The translations under genes and the position numbers were made by a program. A stretch of 64,000 bases of DNA, from assembly GCF_037893015.1 (NCBI RefSeq), contig NC_133658.1:281319221-281383220 (forward strand). The letters run 5' to 3'. Within the stretch, counting starts at the first letter, position 1, and every line of letters begins with the position of its first letter. The notes under the pieces were generated by a model that was not told where the DNA came from, did not search any database, and saw only the letters and a list, made by a program, of their open reading frames with translations. Of this stretch, positions 10,871 to 22,384 are shown piece by piece. Origin of the DNA: Macrotis lagotis. Taxonomy: Eukaryota > Chordata > Mammalia > Peramelemorphia > Peramelidae.

Positions 10871-11815
10871 AACTATATCTTCAAGTTAGTGGATTTTTGA
10901 CTTTAGCAACATTCAATTAAAGTTCCACAAATAGTGGTTGCATCCTTTTGGTTCCTCAGTAAAACAAATATATTTGATATACAGAAATATGGTTCCCCTC
11001 ATCCTATGCAACAAATCTCTGTCAGTAGGGTAAAACCAACCAAACCAGTCTTGTGCTGATCTATTCAAGACTTTGTTTCCCAGAAACTGCCCAGCAGGTC
11101 ATGGGAATGACACTGCCAGATAGCTACTAGTGGGCATCTTTTATGGTCAGAACTACAATGGTATTTGATCTTCTTTGAACCTCTGACTTTCATTCTTGAT
11201 TAATGAAAACATTCTTGGCAAATGCTTCCACTCTATCTGTCTTTCACTGGTCTAAGAATTTCACCTCTAGCAGCACAATAGGAATGTCCCTGAAATCCCA
11301 CTTAATCATGGCCCAAGTCCTCAAAACCAACAAAATAGAACCAGGTTCCTATTCCATTATTCCTAGCTAGGGTATCCAGGCAATTCATCTGGTTCATACC
11401 TCTGTGCCAGTTCTACTTACGAAAAGTGGCCCACTGGATACTCACATTCCAAGTTGGGCTTTAAGCCAGCAAGTGGGGTTTCTGATCCATTTAAAGTTTG
11501 AGAATAGGTTGCAATTGTTTCAGCCCCAAGACCTCTCTCTAATCATTTGCCTCAGTGGATAAAACTGCATGGCAGTTGCATGACCTGGACCTTGCAAGTG
11601 TGCCAGCTCTACTGAGGGAAACTTTGGAGGGAACCAGATGACTTAATTAGTCACCCTTTATCCAAATTGGATGACCACTTTGCACATCAGAACCACTATG
11701 GATCTCCAATAGAGTTTCCTCTGGCTTTGTCCTGCTCAGGTATAATTTACCATAATTCGCCTCTAACTTTCTCCTTACCTTCACCCCAACCTCCCCAAAA
11801 CATGTTGCATCATTT
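10871..11815. other. Unassigned intergenic sequence
   Basis: No recognisable exon or repeat. Composition is slightly less AT-rich than neighbouring stretches but has no CpG enrichment. Confidence 0.4.
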
Positions 11816-11819
11816 AGAT

Positions 11820-12015
11820 TATGTAACGAAGAGAACTCTAGATTTGGAGACAGGAAGACTTGAATTCAAATCTTGCCACAGACATTTAGAAATTTTGTGA
11901 TCCTTGTCAAGTTTTAGGCTCATTTTCATCATCCAGAAACAGATTAATAATAGTGTCCTTGTGTGGTTCTTATGAGGAATAAGTGTATGGTAAAGTGCTG
12001 TGCAAATGTATTATA
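11820..12015 (+). repeat. MIR
   Basis: MIR order is visible: 'actctagatttggagacagg', 'cttgaattcaaatcttgcca', 'tgatccttgtcaagttttag' and 'atggtaaagtgctgtgcaaa', which matches the MIR tail. Confidence 0.65.
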
Positions 12016-12179
12016 TTAATGAATCACTATTATTGTTTGAGGGATATCTGTTTCTCAGATTTGAAAAGAGCAGAGAATATCCTCCAAAGAAGTAAGGTGT
12101 CTTCTCTGATAAAGAATAAAACAAATTTTTAAAAGCTTTAATGTAAAAATTGATTTGAGTATCTAAGGATAACATTGCC

Positions 12180-12310
12180 TAAAAGTCAGCCTTCAAGGGT
12201 TTATTAAAGTGTTCCCTGGGTACCCAACACAACATGATTCCTTTTCTCAAGAAGCTTACAATCTAGTTGAGGAAACAAAATTTACGCACAAAAACAATAA
12301 GAAACAAATA
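12180..12310 (+). repeat. Unclassified old repeat segment
   Basis: The phrase 'ttttctcaagaagcttacaa' followed by 'tctagttgaggaaacaaa' also occurs, diverged, at about 20850-20870. It is the start of the ancient dispersed family noted at 5.25 kb, or of a neighbouring one. Confidence 0.4.
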
Positions 12311-14020
12311 TTAAATTGTGTGGTACTAAAAAAAAAAAGAGAGAGACTGCAGCTGTGATTTCACTGATACAGGGAAAACTGATGAGGAAATACCCTCTAC
12401 CATGGGTTAGCATTTTCACAGGCAATTTCCAGTTATCCCTTCCTTATCATGGAGTCAGGGGCATAGCCCCAAGGATCTGGAAAATCCCTGTAAACTTTTT
12501 TGTTCCTCTGTTCATACCAGAGAAATCTGAAGTTGCTTTTTCCTTTTATGCTTATAATACCTTACTATATTATATAATTATATATATATATATACATAAT
12601 GCTATACATATGCATTTCTAAACTTCTCTGTGTCACTTGCTAGCCTTCACATGTCATCTGTGGCTATTGCAAAACTCCCCCAAAATTCCCATTTAATTTT
12701 TTATGCTGACTCGTGATATATTGAAACCATGTTAGGGAATGATGAGATGTAGAAGGGATAACTGTACAATAACTGCCTAGAATACCAAGGGCTTGTCCAG
12801 GATTACTCAGCCTTATAAGAATCAGAAGCTGGACTTGAATCCTGACTCTCCAGGGGATTTTTTTTTCTTTTTTGGAGGAGGGAAGGTGGGGACGAGAGAA
12901 AATATTCCCAATCCTTTCCCCAAAATTGAGGGAAACAAAGGATTTAATCCTTTATTGAAGGAGCCTAAGGCCTGATCAGCTCAAATGGACTGGAGCTATT
13001 TTATGTCCTTTTAAAAATGCAACCCTCTTTGGCAGTTGCTTTTAAAATGCAGATTTGCATTGTGTAGTCATAAAGTAAGTACTTGAGACTGAAGAAGAAC
13101 CCAGTCAGGAATTTGCAGGTGATGCCCCAAGGGCAAAATGGTGCATCTCCTACATAAACCTCCAGAACAAGATGCCTTGAGCAATTTCAGGAGACCAGAA
13201 AGGCAGAAGTACTTTAATAGATTAACATAAACAGAGTTGATTTAGGTGAAGGTGACCAGCATGAAGGAGACAAGGTTTTGTCTTTTGTGTGGGACAATTG
13301 AAGGAAAAAGATTCTTGAGTTACTTAACTATATTTTGGGATTCAAATCACTAGTACAGAATTATCTGGAATGATAAAGGAAAGGAATAGCATACACCTTA
13401 GGAGGCCAGGAAAGACTGGGAACCCTTGCTGAAATTTGAAAATGAAATGATCTGGGCATTTGGTGTATTTTCTGATCAGAATTAAAGTAGGAAGCGAACT
13501 GGGGACTGCAGCTGTCCTTGTTAAAACAAGTCATTTGTTTAATAAAATCCTTTTCTCCTGGAGCATCATAGGCTGAATGGGGCATTTATTTTACTTTCAG
13601 ATTAAACTCAAAATCTTTGAATGCCTGGAGGTTCTGAGATTTAACCTGGTTGAGTCCTATTTATGGCTATGCTTGTCAGGAACAAAATTCCAGCAATCTC
13701 CTAAAATGCCAAAAGGAAGGTGAATCATTAGAATGGAAGGGGAGGAGGGCAAAGATAAGGTTTTAGGAAAGTGGTTGGAACCAGGTTACTGAAGGGCTGG
13801 GGATTTTACTAAAGAGTCTGGACTTTATTTGAGATTCAATAGGGTGTTACTAAAGGTAAGATGGTGTGGTAGAGATAAAAATAAGATAAAAAGCAATATG
13901 AATAATACTTACTATACTAACTAATAATACTAACACATATATAGCCCTTGTAAAAGATTAATCTCCCCAAAATGAGGAGAGGTTAAATTTGGCCTGTTGG
14001 AAGTAAGTATAGAAATAAGT
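12310..14020. other. Unassigned intergenic sequence with simple AT stretch
   Basis: Contains a (TA)n-like run at about 12570-12595 and no confident gene. The text at 13690-13870 vaguely resembles the unnamed old dispersed family. Open frames here have no recognised homology. Confidence 0.4.
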
Positions 14021-14024
14021 TGAA

Positions 14025-14206
14025 AATAAATTGACCTGGGGCGGCTAGGTGGCCCAGTGGATAAAGCACTGGCCCTGGAGTCAGGAGTATTTGGGTTCAA
14101 ATCCCTCTCAAACACTTAATAATTACCTAGCTGTGGTGGCCTTGGGCAAGCCACTTAATCCCATTTGTCTTGCAAAAACCTAAAAAAAAAAAGAATAAAT
14201 TGACCT
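14025..14206 (+). repeat. Short SINE with 13-bp target duplication
   Basis: Complete SINE (14038-14193) with an A tail, flanked by 'aataaattgacct' at 14025-14037 and 14194-14206, identical on both sides. Confidence 0.92.
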
Positions 14207-14439
14207 TAATTCTAATCAAGGACAAAAGTTATCAGAGGACTTAAAGCAAAAAGAATTGGATCAACAAGCACTTTTTTTCTTTATAAATATCCTATTGATA
14301 TTTATTGACTGTCATATGAATACTGTTCACAAGGAATTGACTTCCCTGATAGTATATTGCCCATCTGGATTATCATTAGATTAGATTAAAATAATGATAA
14401 ATGCCTTAAATACTAGGATTATTCATATTGACATAAAGT

Positions 14440-14820
14440 TTATGTTTTTATGGTAGGGCTTTTCTTTTTTTGTTGTTTTTTGAATTTTACAATTTTCCCC
14501 CCAATCTCTCTTCCCTCCCCCACCCCACCCCCACAGAAGGCAATCTGATAGTTTTTACATTTCAACAAGCACATATAATGATATTTTTCAAATAATATTT
14601 CTTCACTGATAACAGCATCCATCAGGGAGGTGTAATCAGAAACCCTCTGGCTTGTCCAATCAAAAAAAAGTACAGACCCCAAAGTAGGCTGAAAGGACAG
14701 GCAGATGCAAAGTGGGAGGGAACCCAGGAAGAGGTGGATATACATTCCCACTTCCCACACAGGGGGAGTTTTTGTAGATCTACAGAGGAAATATATATTC
14801 CTAGAGGAGCTTCTGATGGG
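14440..14820 (-). mobile_element. L1 3' end fragment
   Basis: The plus strand shows the reverse complement of the marsupial L1 3' UTR: 'ttgaattttacaattttccc', the C-rich 'ccctcccccaccccaccc', then 'cacagaaggcaatctgatag'. The same string in sense orientation occurs at 17500-17570. This is the 3' untranslated part only, and the minus-strand open frame over it is not a gene. Confidence 0.75.
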
Positions 14821-14829
14821 ATGAGAAGG

Positions 14830-15540
14830 CTAACCCTTGGTTTTGTTTTTCTTTAAGGGAGTCATTTTTTTGGTTAAGGGTGTCATTTCTAAGTACCCTT
14901 TACAAATGCTAATTAGTTTAATTACCAGCTGGTACTTTGGTGGGTCCTTACCCACTCTTCTCTGTTCCCTAATTTGATAAATAGGAGGATTTATTAAATA
15001 GGGGAGTTTCCAATAACTTGTTATAGAAATATAAATTAAAACTTTTATTTTTATTTTTATTTTCCTTAGACTCAAATCAATTTACTAGTTTATTATTACC
15101 CCATTTTACACAAGAAAAAATAGACTTCAGGGGTAAAGAGAATTTTTTTCAAGGGTCTTAGGTACATATACTAAGAGTGTAAGGGCTCAAAATTTTCATT
15201 TTTGTGACTAAGGAAATGGAGATCATGCATATAATAGGGAGCCAATTCTAAAGTCAAACAACTCCTTGTTTGTATGAATATAGCCAAAGAAGATAGCCAC
15301 CTACCTAGTGTGATTCTAGAAATGTTCTGAACCAAATCCCTCTCACAAGCTCCTCTCTGTCACCAGCTCTGGAATTTCCACCAGGAAAATCCTCAGATGG
15401 AAAATATGGCTACTCAGTTTCCAGAAGATCCTTATGAAAATACATTACTTGGATGGCTAAAGGTTCAAGCCTACTTGTAGATAAACAGATTAGTTCATTA
15501 GATTATGTAACATCTTGAGCCCTACCTTAATGATATACAG
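14830..15540. other. Unassigned intergenic sequence
   Basis: AT-rich; I see no gene. A MIR-like stretch in minus orientation is possible around 15090-15200 ('ttattaccccattttacaca'). Confidence 0.4.
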
Positions 15541-15611
15541 GAAGCAGTTTAATAATAATAAAAATAAAAATAATAATAAGCCTTTGTATTTCTTCAAATT
15601 AACATTTCCTA

Positions 15612-15750
15612 CAAGCATCTAAGTTGTGCAATGGATAGAGCACAGTCCTGGAGTCAAGAGGACCTAAGTTCAAATCCAGCCTCACTTAATAATTACCTTG
15701 GGCGTCACTTTAACTGCATTACCTTGCAAAAACCAAAAAAAAAATTAATA
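15612..15750 (+). repeat. Short SINE, internally deleted
   Basis: Head 'ttgtgcaatggatagagcac', B-box area 'aagttcaaatccagcctcac', and tail 'ttaccttgcaaaaaccaaaa'. The 'gacacttaataattacctag' and 'gtgtggccttgggc' portion is shortened. Similar sequences 'attaacatttcct' and 'attaatatttcta' on either side suggest a diverged target duplication. Confidence 0.75.
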
Positions 15751-16167
15751 TTTCTACTTAGCTAAAATCCTAAAAACTTCATGTTGAAGTGAATATTTTT
15801 CAAAGGCTAGATTGGTAGTATAATAACCTCTGTTAAATGGCAAACTAGAAAGGTTTCACGTATAGACCATAGCAAAGTCATATACACAAAGTGCATTTGT
15901 CTGCTGCCTGAGAACCAGAATAAATAACTGAGTCTGAAGAGACTGATCAGAGAGATTTGACCACTAAGGGATACATTTTTCTGATTACAACTCATGAAGA
16001 CCATCTAATAAGACATGGAAGAGCAGCAATCTGCATCTGTGGTGGGAATGCTAATATCACTGACATCACTGATCCCTTGAAATACCTTTTTGTGGCATTT
16101 TATATTTGCAAAACAATTCCATACCTATCATCAGAAAGAATAATGAAATTTAAAAAACAAAAAACTG

Positions 16168-16305
16168 AGGCAGCTAGGTGGTGCAATGGATAGGGTGTTG
16201 CCCAGGAGTCATGAAGATCTGAGCTGACCTCAGACATTTGACACTTACTAGCTGTGTGACCCTGGGTAAGTCACTTAACTCCAAATGCCTCACACAAAAA
16301 AAACA
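16168..16305 (+). repeat. Older SINE variant (cttactagctgtgtgaccc type)
   Basis: Head 'ctgaggcagctaggtggtgc' and the 'cacttactagctgtgtgacc' version of the middle, ending in 'cctcacacaaaaaaaa'. This subtype lacks the 'taataattacctag' wording of the other copies. It abuts the start of the L1 fragment that follows. Confidence 0.75.
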
Positions 16306-17590
16306 GTAACCAAGATCAAAAGAAATGTAGTAAACTGGGAAACATTATTTACAACTAATGTTTCTGACAAAGGACTCATTTCTAAAATATACAGAGAACT
16401 GAATCAGATTTTTAAAAAAAGCCATTCCCCAATTGACAAATGGTCAAAGAATATGCAAAGGCAATTTACAGATGAGATCAGAGCAATCCATAGTCATATG
16501 AAAAATTGCTCTGAATCATACTTATGAGAGAAATGCAAATTAAAGCTTCTCTGAGGTACCACCTCACACCTCTCAGACTGGCCAATATGACCAGAGAGGA
16601 TAATGATCTTTGTTGGAAGGGTTGTGGGAAATTTGGGACACTGTTATGTTGTTGGTGGAGCTGTGAACTCATCCAACCTTTCTGGAGAGAAATTTGGAAC
16701 TATGCCCAAAGGGCAACAAAAATGTGCATACCCTTTGATCCAGCAATAGCACTACTGGGTCTATACCCTGAAGAGATTATCAAAAAGGGTAAAAACATCA
16801 CTTGTACAAAAATATTCATAGCAGCCCTGTTTGTGGTGGCAAAGAATTGGAAATCAAGTAAATGTCCTTCAATTAGGGAATGGCTTAGCAAACTGTGGTA
16901 TATGTATGTCATGGAACACTATTGTTCTCTTAGAAACCAGGAGGGTTGGGAATTCAGGGAAGCCTGGAGGGATTTGCATGAACTGATGCTGAGTGAGATG
17001 AGCAGAACCAGAAAAACACTGTACACCCTAACAGCAACATGGGGGTGATGATCAAACTTGATGGACTTGCTCATTCCATCACTGCAACAATCAGGGACAA
17101 TTTGGGGCTGTCTGCAATGGAGAATACTATCTGTATCCGGAGAAAGAACTGTGGAGTCTGGACAAAGACCAAGGACTATTACCTTAAATTTAGAAAAAAA
17201 AAACTGATATCTTATTGTCTGGTCTTGCTATCTTTTATACTTTATGTTTCTTTCTTAAGAATTATGATTTCGAGGCAGCTAGGTGGTTCAGTGAATAGAG
17301 CACCAGCCCGGAGTCAGGAGTACCTGAGTTCAAATCCAACCTCAGACACTTAATAATTACCTAGCTGTGTGGCCTTGAGCAAGCCACTTAACCCCATTGC
17401 CTTACAAAAAATAATAATAAAAAAAAAGAAAGAATATGATTTCTCTCTCATCACATTCAGTTTGGATCAAAGTACACCATGGAAAGAATGTAAAGACTGG
17501 CAGATTGCCTTCTGTGGGGGGTGGGGGAAGGGAAGTAAGATTAGGGGAAAAATGTAAAACTCAAAATAAATAAAATCTTAAAAAAACCCA
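16306..17590 (+). mobile_element. L1 3' end: ORF2 C-terminus plus 3' UTR (5' truncated)
   Basis: Two overlapping frames (16306-16527 and 16524-17048) encode the C-terminal part of L1 ORF2p, downstream of the reverse transcriptase domain. Recognisable features are 'HSPIDKWSKNMQRQF', the 'REMQIKASLRYHLTPLR' segment, the cysteine-rich 'CWKGCGKFGTLLCCWW', and 'PSIREWLSKLWYMYVMEHY'. A frameshift separates the two frames at about 16525, so the copy is dead. The 3' UTR (17049-17590) contains the G-rich stretch near 17515-17545 and ends with 'aaaataaataaaatctta'. It is interrupted by a SINE at 17272-17429. The endonuclease and reverse transcriptase domains are absent. Confidence 0.88.
17257..17443 (+). 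repeat. Short SINE inserted in L1 3' UTR
   Basis: Complete SINE nested in the L1 copy. The target duplication 'aagaattatgatttc' (17257-17271) and 'aagaatatgatttc' (17430-17443) differ by one base. The nesting shows that the SINE is younger than this L1 copy. Confidence 0.88.
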
Positions 17591-17729
17591 AAACCAATTC
17601 TGGACTAGGAATCAGGTGACTGAGTTCTAGTTCCATAGGGCTGTGTGTTGGTAGGTATTCAATTATTCTATACTAAATGGGGATACCACAAAAAGATAGA
17701 GTACACATACAAATAAAGGGAGAAACACC

Positions 17730-18740
17730 CATTCCTTCTTTCTATTGGTATAGGAGAGAGTCCTGGAAGTGATGAATGTCCTTGTCTGAGAAGGGGAAGC
17801 AGAATTTGCAAGAGTCAAGACTCTTTGCAAGAGTACACCCTCTTTGGATGGATTTGCTTTTTGGGTTTGGTTCTGCCTTGGATAAATTGCAATTCAGACT
17901 CGGGAATGCAGGTTTTGGAAATAAGATAGAGATTTATTAAAAGAAGTTACACCATTTTAAGAAAGTAATAGAAAAGTTAAAAAAGAATTTAAAGAGAAGA
18001 CCACATGGATTGCTGAATTGGCCAGACCAGCTGATCAGGGTTCAGCAGGAGGCTGCAAGGTAAAAAGAGAGTGAGCCTCTTCCTCAACCTCTTTAAAATT
18101 CTTCCCTAGAGTCCATGGGAGGGGTGGTGACCTGGGAGTGACCTAAGTCCCATATTGGAGATTTTGTCTTTTGGGGAGGGATCTCTTTTGGGTGGTCTTG
18201 GGTGGTCTTGTGTGTTTCCAGCACCTGTGTTCCAGCCCCAGCAGAAAACCATGCAATCTAAATCTGGTTGAAGGTCAGGCCCTCAGGTATGGCTTATATT
18301 AGATGATAAAGGAAGAAGGAAGATTTCCTTTACAATGCAAACAAAAGATTTACAAATTTTGTCTCCAATTGATCTCAACACTTCCATGCCCATTCTCTAC
18401 ATCAGATTCATTTTTTTTTTTTAGGTTTTTTGCAAGGCAAATGGGGTTAAGTGGCTTGCCCAAGGCCACACAGCTAGGTAATTTTTAAGTGTTGAGACTG
18501 GATTTGAACCCAGGTACTCCTGACTCCAAGGCCGGTGATTTATCCACTGCCCCACCTAGCTGCCCTGATTAATTTGTTTCTAAAGTCTTCCACCTTTGGG
18601 AAAGAAGTTAGAAATTGTCAATCCCATTTCAGGTTGCTGAAGGAAAAGGATCTGGGAGTCTCCATAATGTCCCTATCTTTAGCTTGCTATATTAGAGACT
18701 TCCAGGGAGGGAACTTCCTTAGGATTCTCTCTCTTGGTTA
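17730..18740. repeat. Possible LTR-like or other unclassified repeat, split by a SINE
   Basis: The stretch 'aaataagatagagatttatt' at about 17920, followed by the purine-rich 'gggaggggtggtgacctggg' and the tandem 'gggtggtcttgggtggtctt' near 18190, gives the impression of a repeated marsupial element, perhaps an antisense LTR. I see no second copy, no paired LTR and no viral gene, so this is a guess. Confidence 0.25.
18411..18565 (-). repeat. Short SINE, minus orientation
   Basis: Plus strand shows poly(T), 'gcaaggcaaatggggttaag', 'gcttgcccaaggccacacag' and finishes with 'cccacctagctgccc'. Flanks 'gattcatt' and 'gattaatt' could be a diverged target duplication. Confidence 0.88.
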
Positions 18741-18744
18741 AATA

Positions 18745-20235
18745 GTTACTTCACTCTCAAAGGGAGAACTCTTTTTACTCTATATTGTTTAGTCAGCATT
18801 TTCCTTTGTATACCTTTTCTGATTTCTGTTTTGTTACCAATTTGGATAATTAAAAAAAAAACCTGATATATGTGTGTTCATTGTGGAACTGGTTGCTGGT
18901 AGGGAGGGAGTCAAAAACATGGATATAAAACTTGAGGTCCATCTCTTCCCTAATGACAGAAATCAGAAGCTTGAATCTCACCATATCCTTAGGGTAATAA
19001 CATTTAAGGGAGTAGACAGAATTCTAGCCCTGTTCTAGTCTCTTTTAGAGGGGAATAGAGTGGCCTCTAGCCTCAACCTCCTATTTCCCCTCTTGTCAGG
19101 AATAAAAATCACCCCTAGAGAAGTCTATTCAGTCTCACTTTGAGCCCCAGGACGATACACCATGCTAAATGTGGGTGATATCTTTGCATTTAGTAGGTGC
19201 TTAATAAATATCTGTTGAAATGAATGAAATGTCATTGTCAGCAAAAGTTTAATTATTACAGTATCTCTAACAGACTTTGACTGATAGCTTAGTCAGTCAC
19301 TGGCAAAGCACGTAGAAATACCTACTTCAACAGATTCAATTCAAGAAATGCTGGAGTCCAAGGAATACTACAGGAAATACACCTGGATTTAGGATCTCTT
19401 TCTCTCACTACTTCATTTATCAGGGTGGATTTTCCAGATCAGTTCTAGGAATCTCTAAAAAGAGAATTCCCCTATTGCCCTGGCATAATCATTGCTCTAT
19501 GGTTCTAGTTCTATTCTCACTAGCTGTATGGCTGTTAGAAAGTCATTTTTCTTTCCGGGATCTCAGTTTACTCATCTGTATAAATAAGGGAGATTGGCTA
19601 GACAGCCTATGAGATACCTCTCAACTTGGATACCTTATAATTCTAAGAGTTTCTCTTGTGTGAAAGACCTATATTCTAGCCTAGGGAGATTGTTTTATAT
19701 ATGTGTGTATATGTCCTGTCTACCCAGAGAAGGTGTAAGATTGAGCTGCTGCATGATGACAGCATCTTAAGTCCCCTGAACCAGACAGTGACCTCTGGAG
19801 ATAACTGCCATTTCAACAGACGGTGACACTAATAATTGCCATTGTCAGATGCAATCTGCCATGACAGGACATTAGGTGGCATGCTCCTCACTGTACCTTT
19901 CCTTTCACGAAGGAAAGACTCCTATAGAAAGACTATCAGAGTGATTTAAAATCGCACTGGATGTTCCTTAAGGAAAGGGACTGTTTGTCTTATACTCTAA
20001 TCATAGAAACTGAGGCAGAAAGGTGAGCAGGAAACTTGGATGACTTCTCCATTCCTGTGAGTCATTATATTTTTATATTGCTAATGCCACTTTTATATAA
20101 GACAGAGGACTTTAACACATATTGTTTCACTCTTTGCAAATCATGGAAGCTCAGAAGTCATCTTCAGAGTTATCAAATACATGGGGCCCACCAGGACAAG
20201 GCATATGTAACACTCTGAAGTTTATTGAAGCAGAT
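18745..20235. other. Intergenic sequence with L2 and MIR remnants and a possible conserved block
   Basis: An L2 3' terminus lies at about 19165-19225 ('gtaggtgcttaataaatatc'). A MIR remnant is visible at about 19490-19640 ('actagctgtatggctgttag', 'tcagtttactcatctgtata'). The block 19730-19990 fits no repeat I know. It has a moderate composition and a few CpGs, so it is a weak candidate for a conserved non-coding element. Confidence 0.4.
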
Positions 20236-20238
20236 TAA

Positions 20239-20405
20239 AATGCAACTGGGAAGGGCAGCTAGGTGGTGCAGTTGATAGAGCATGGGCTTTGGAGTCCGAA
20301 GGACTTGAGTTCAAATTTGGCCTCAGACACTTAGCGCTTACTTAGCTGTGTGACCTTGGGCACATCATTTAACCCCACTGCCTACCCCCCAAAAATGCAA
20401 TTGGG
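20239..20405 (+). repeat. Short SINE with target duplication
   Basis: Head 'agggcagctaggtggtgcag', middle 'cttacttagctgtgtgacct', ending in a C-rich then A-rich tail. Flanked by 'aatgcaactggga' and 'aatgcaattggga', one base apart. Confidence 0.85.
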
Positions 20406-20789
20406 AAACATTTAATAATAATAAATTAAATTAAATTAAAATACAATAAAATACACATAATATTAATGTGTTTTTCTAAGTCACTCTATATGGCCAGTCA
20501 AGATTCTTATACATCATTTAGGCCCAGTTTCCATTTGAGTTTGACACTACTGATCTAAACTAACCTTTATCTAGAATAAGAATGTCTTCTATAACACCTC
20601 AGACAAGGAGTCATCCAGCATCCACTTGGAGATCCCTCTAGCCAGAGATAGATATGGAAACCTATGGCAGCATATCCCATTGATGAACTTCTTTAACTGG
20701 ACTGAAATTTGCATCTCTACCTTCCACCAATCATTTGGGTTTTCACAAAAGTCCTGTGAGACAGTCAACAAGTCTAATTAAGTATTGGT

Positions 20790-21044
20790 GTTAATCACTA
20801 AGTGCTAGGGATAAAAAGAAAGACAAAAAAAGTTAATCTCTGATCTCAAGAAGCTCATAATCTAACTGGGAAGATCCACACAATTGTATAAAATCGAGCT
20901 CTAGATAGGATAAATAGAAAATAATCAGAGGAATTAAGAAATCTGGCTTGTGGAAGGTAGTATTTTAGCTAGATAGAAATGAGGAGGGAGAACAGTCTAA
21001 GCATAGAGAGAGACAGTGAAAATGCCTAAGTCAGGAGATGAAGT

Positions 21045-21106
<62 letters not shown>

Positions 21107-21300
21107 CAGGAAGGATGTCAGGGAAACTAGATCTTAGAATTCCTGGAGGAAAGTAAGGTATAAGAAGACAAAGAAAGGGTGCAGGTATGTAGGTACTGAA
21201 AAGCCAAAGAGAGGATTTTGTATTTGATTCTGGAGGTAAAAGAAAGTCACTGAATGAAAGAGGGGAGGTAGCATGGTCAGACCTGAGTCTCAGATTTACC
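20790..21300 (+). repeat. Unclassified old dispersed repeat with embedded microsatellite
   Basis: Follows the same order of phrases as the segments at 5.25, 31.27 and 57.65 kb: 'gatctcaagaagctcataat', 'ggtgcaggtatgtaggtact', 'gaggattttgtatttgattc'. A long (TG)n tract expanded inside it at 21044-21105. Confidence 0.45.
21044..21105. repeat. (GT)n microsatellite
   Basis: About 30 GT units, interrupted once near the start by 'ttt'. Read on the minus strand it gives a poly-Thr-His frame, which is an artefact. Confidence 0.97.
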
Positions 21301-21304
21301 TGAC

Positions 21305-21475
21305 TGGGGCAGCTAGGTGGTACAGTAGATAAAGCTAGTGCCCTGGAGTCAGGAGAACCTAAGCTCAAATTTCAGCCTCAGACACTTAATGATTGCCTAG
21401 CTGTGTGACCTTGGGCAAGTCACTCAACCCCATTGTCTCTAAAAAATAAATAAATAAACAAATTTTTGAAAAAAA
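21305..21475 (+). repeat. Short SINE
   Basis: Head 'ggggcagctaggtggtacag', middle 'gattgcctagctgtgtgacc', tail 'ctctaaaaaataaataaata'. Flanks 'agatttacctgac' and 'agattaatctgac' are consistent with an aged target duplication. Confidence 0.88.
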
Positions 21476-21489
21476 GATTAATCTGACAG

Positions 21490-22380
21490 ATGATTGGACT
21501 AAAGTGGAATAGGGAGAGACTTCAGACAAAGAACCTATAGGTGTAAAGCAAGGTAGTTAGTGGAAAATGGGGGGTGGTGTTGATGGTGGTGGTTATAAGA
21601 GATGTTATAAAGATAGAAATGACAGGAACCTGAATGGATGATTGTACCCTGGACAGTAATAAGGATGTTCAGAACAGGAAAAGGTTTTGGAGTAAAGATG
21701 AGTTCAATATTGAATTGGGTTCATAAAATGGAAAGTTTGTGTTGGTGTGGAGGGACTCCTGGTTTGAAACAAAGAGAATAGTGCTACAATGAATTCAATT
21801 TATTGACCTTTTAAAATAGATTCTGACAACCTAAAGAACTGAGAGGCACACTTGGGTGGACAATCCAGCCTTATGTAAGCTAAGTCTGTGTCTAGCTCAG
21901 TGCCAAAGTCTGACCCCCAAACCATAGACACAGATAGAATCCTAACCCTGTTCAAGGACTACATTATGAGTTCTGCCAGACAATATACCCATTCCCAGAT
22001 GTTTATAGGACATCTACTTTGAGATGTCCAACAGACAGTTGAAAATATGAGTCTAAGCTTTAGGAAAAAAATTAAGGTTGAATAAATAGAACTGAGAATC
22101 AATCATCCACATAAACAAAACTGAATTCAGATGAGATCATTAGGCAAGAAGAAAAGAGGATCCAGTATAGACCACTGTTGTCAGGAATGACCAGTTATGT
22201 AAGGTAAGTATTATTATTCTTATATTTTAAAGAAGAGATATAGAGGTAAAGGGAAATGCCCCTTTCTAGAGTAAGGGAGCTAATGAGTCAGAGATGGCAT
22301 TACCACTTACTTAGGTTTCTAGGTTTTTTAGACTAGAGCTATTTACTAAATCACTCTGCCTTTGGAAAGGAGTTGAAATT
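21490..22380. other. Unassigned sequence, partly the old unnamed repeat
   Basis: The first 250 bases continue the style of the unnamed dispersed family ('gaggtaaagg', 'ggacagtaataaggatgttc'). The remainder is unassigned. No gene signal. Confidence 0.35.
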
Positions 22381-22384
22381 TTAT

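Noticed and set aside
10492..10872. Poly-Ile/Leu protein on the minus strand
   Set aside because: The repeated residues come from the AAT microsatellite.
16524..17048. 174-codon protein as a host gene
   Set aside because: It is the C-terminus of L1 ORF2, truncated and frameshifted, followed by L1 3' UTR.
20997..21368. Thr-His repeat protein
   Set aside because: Translation of the GT microsatellite and an adjoining SINE.
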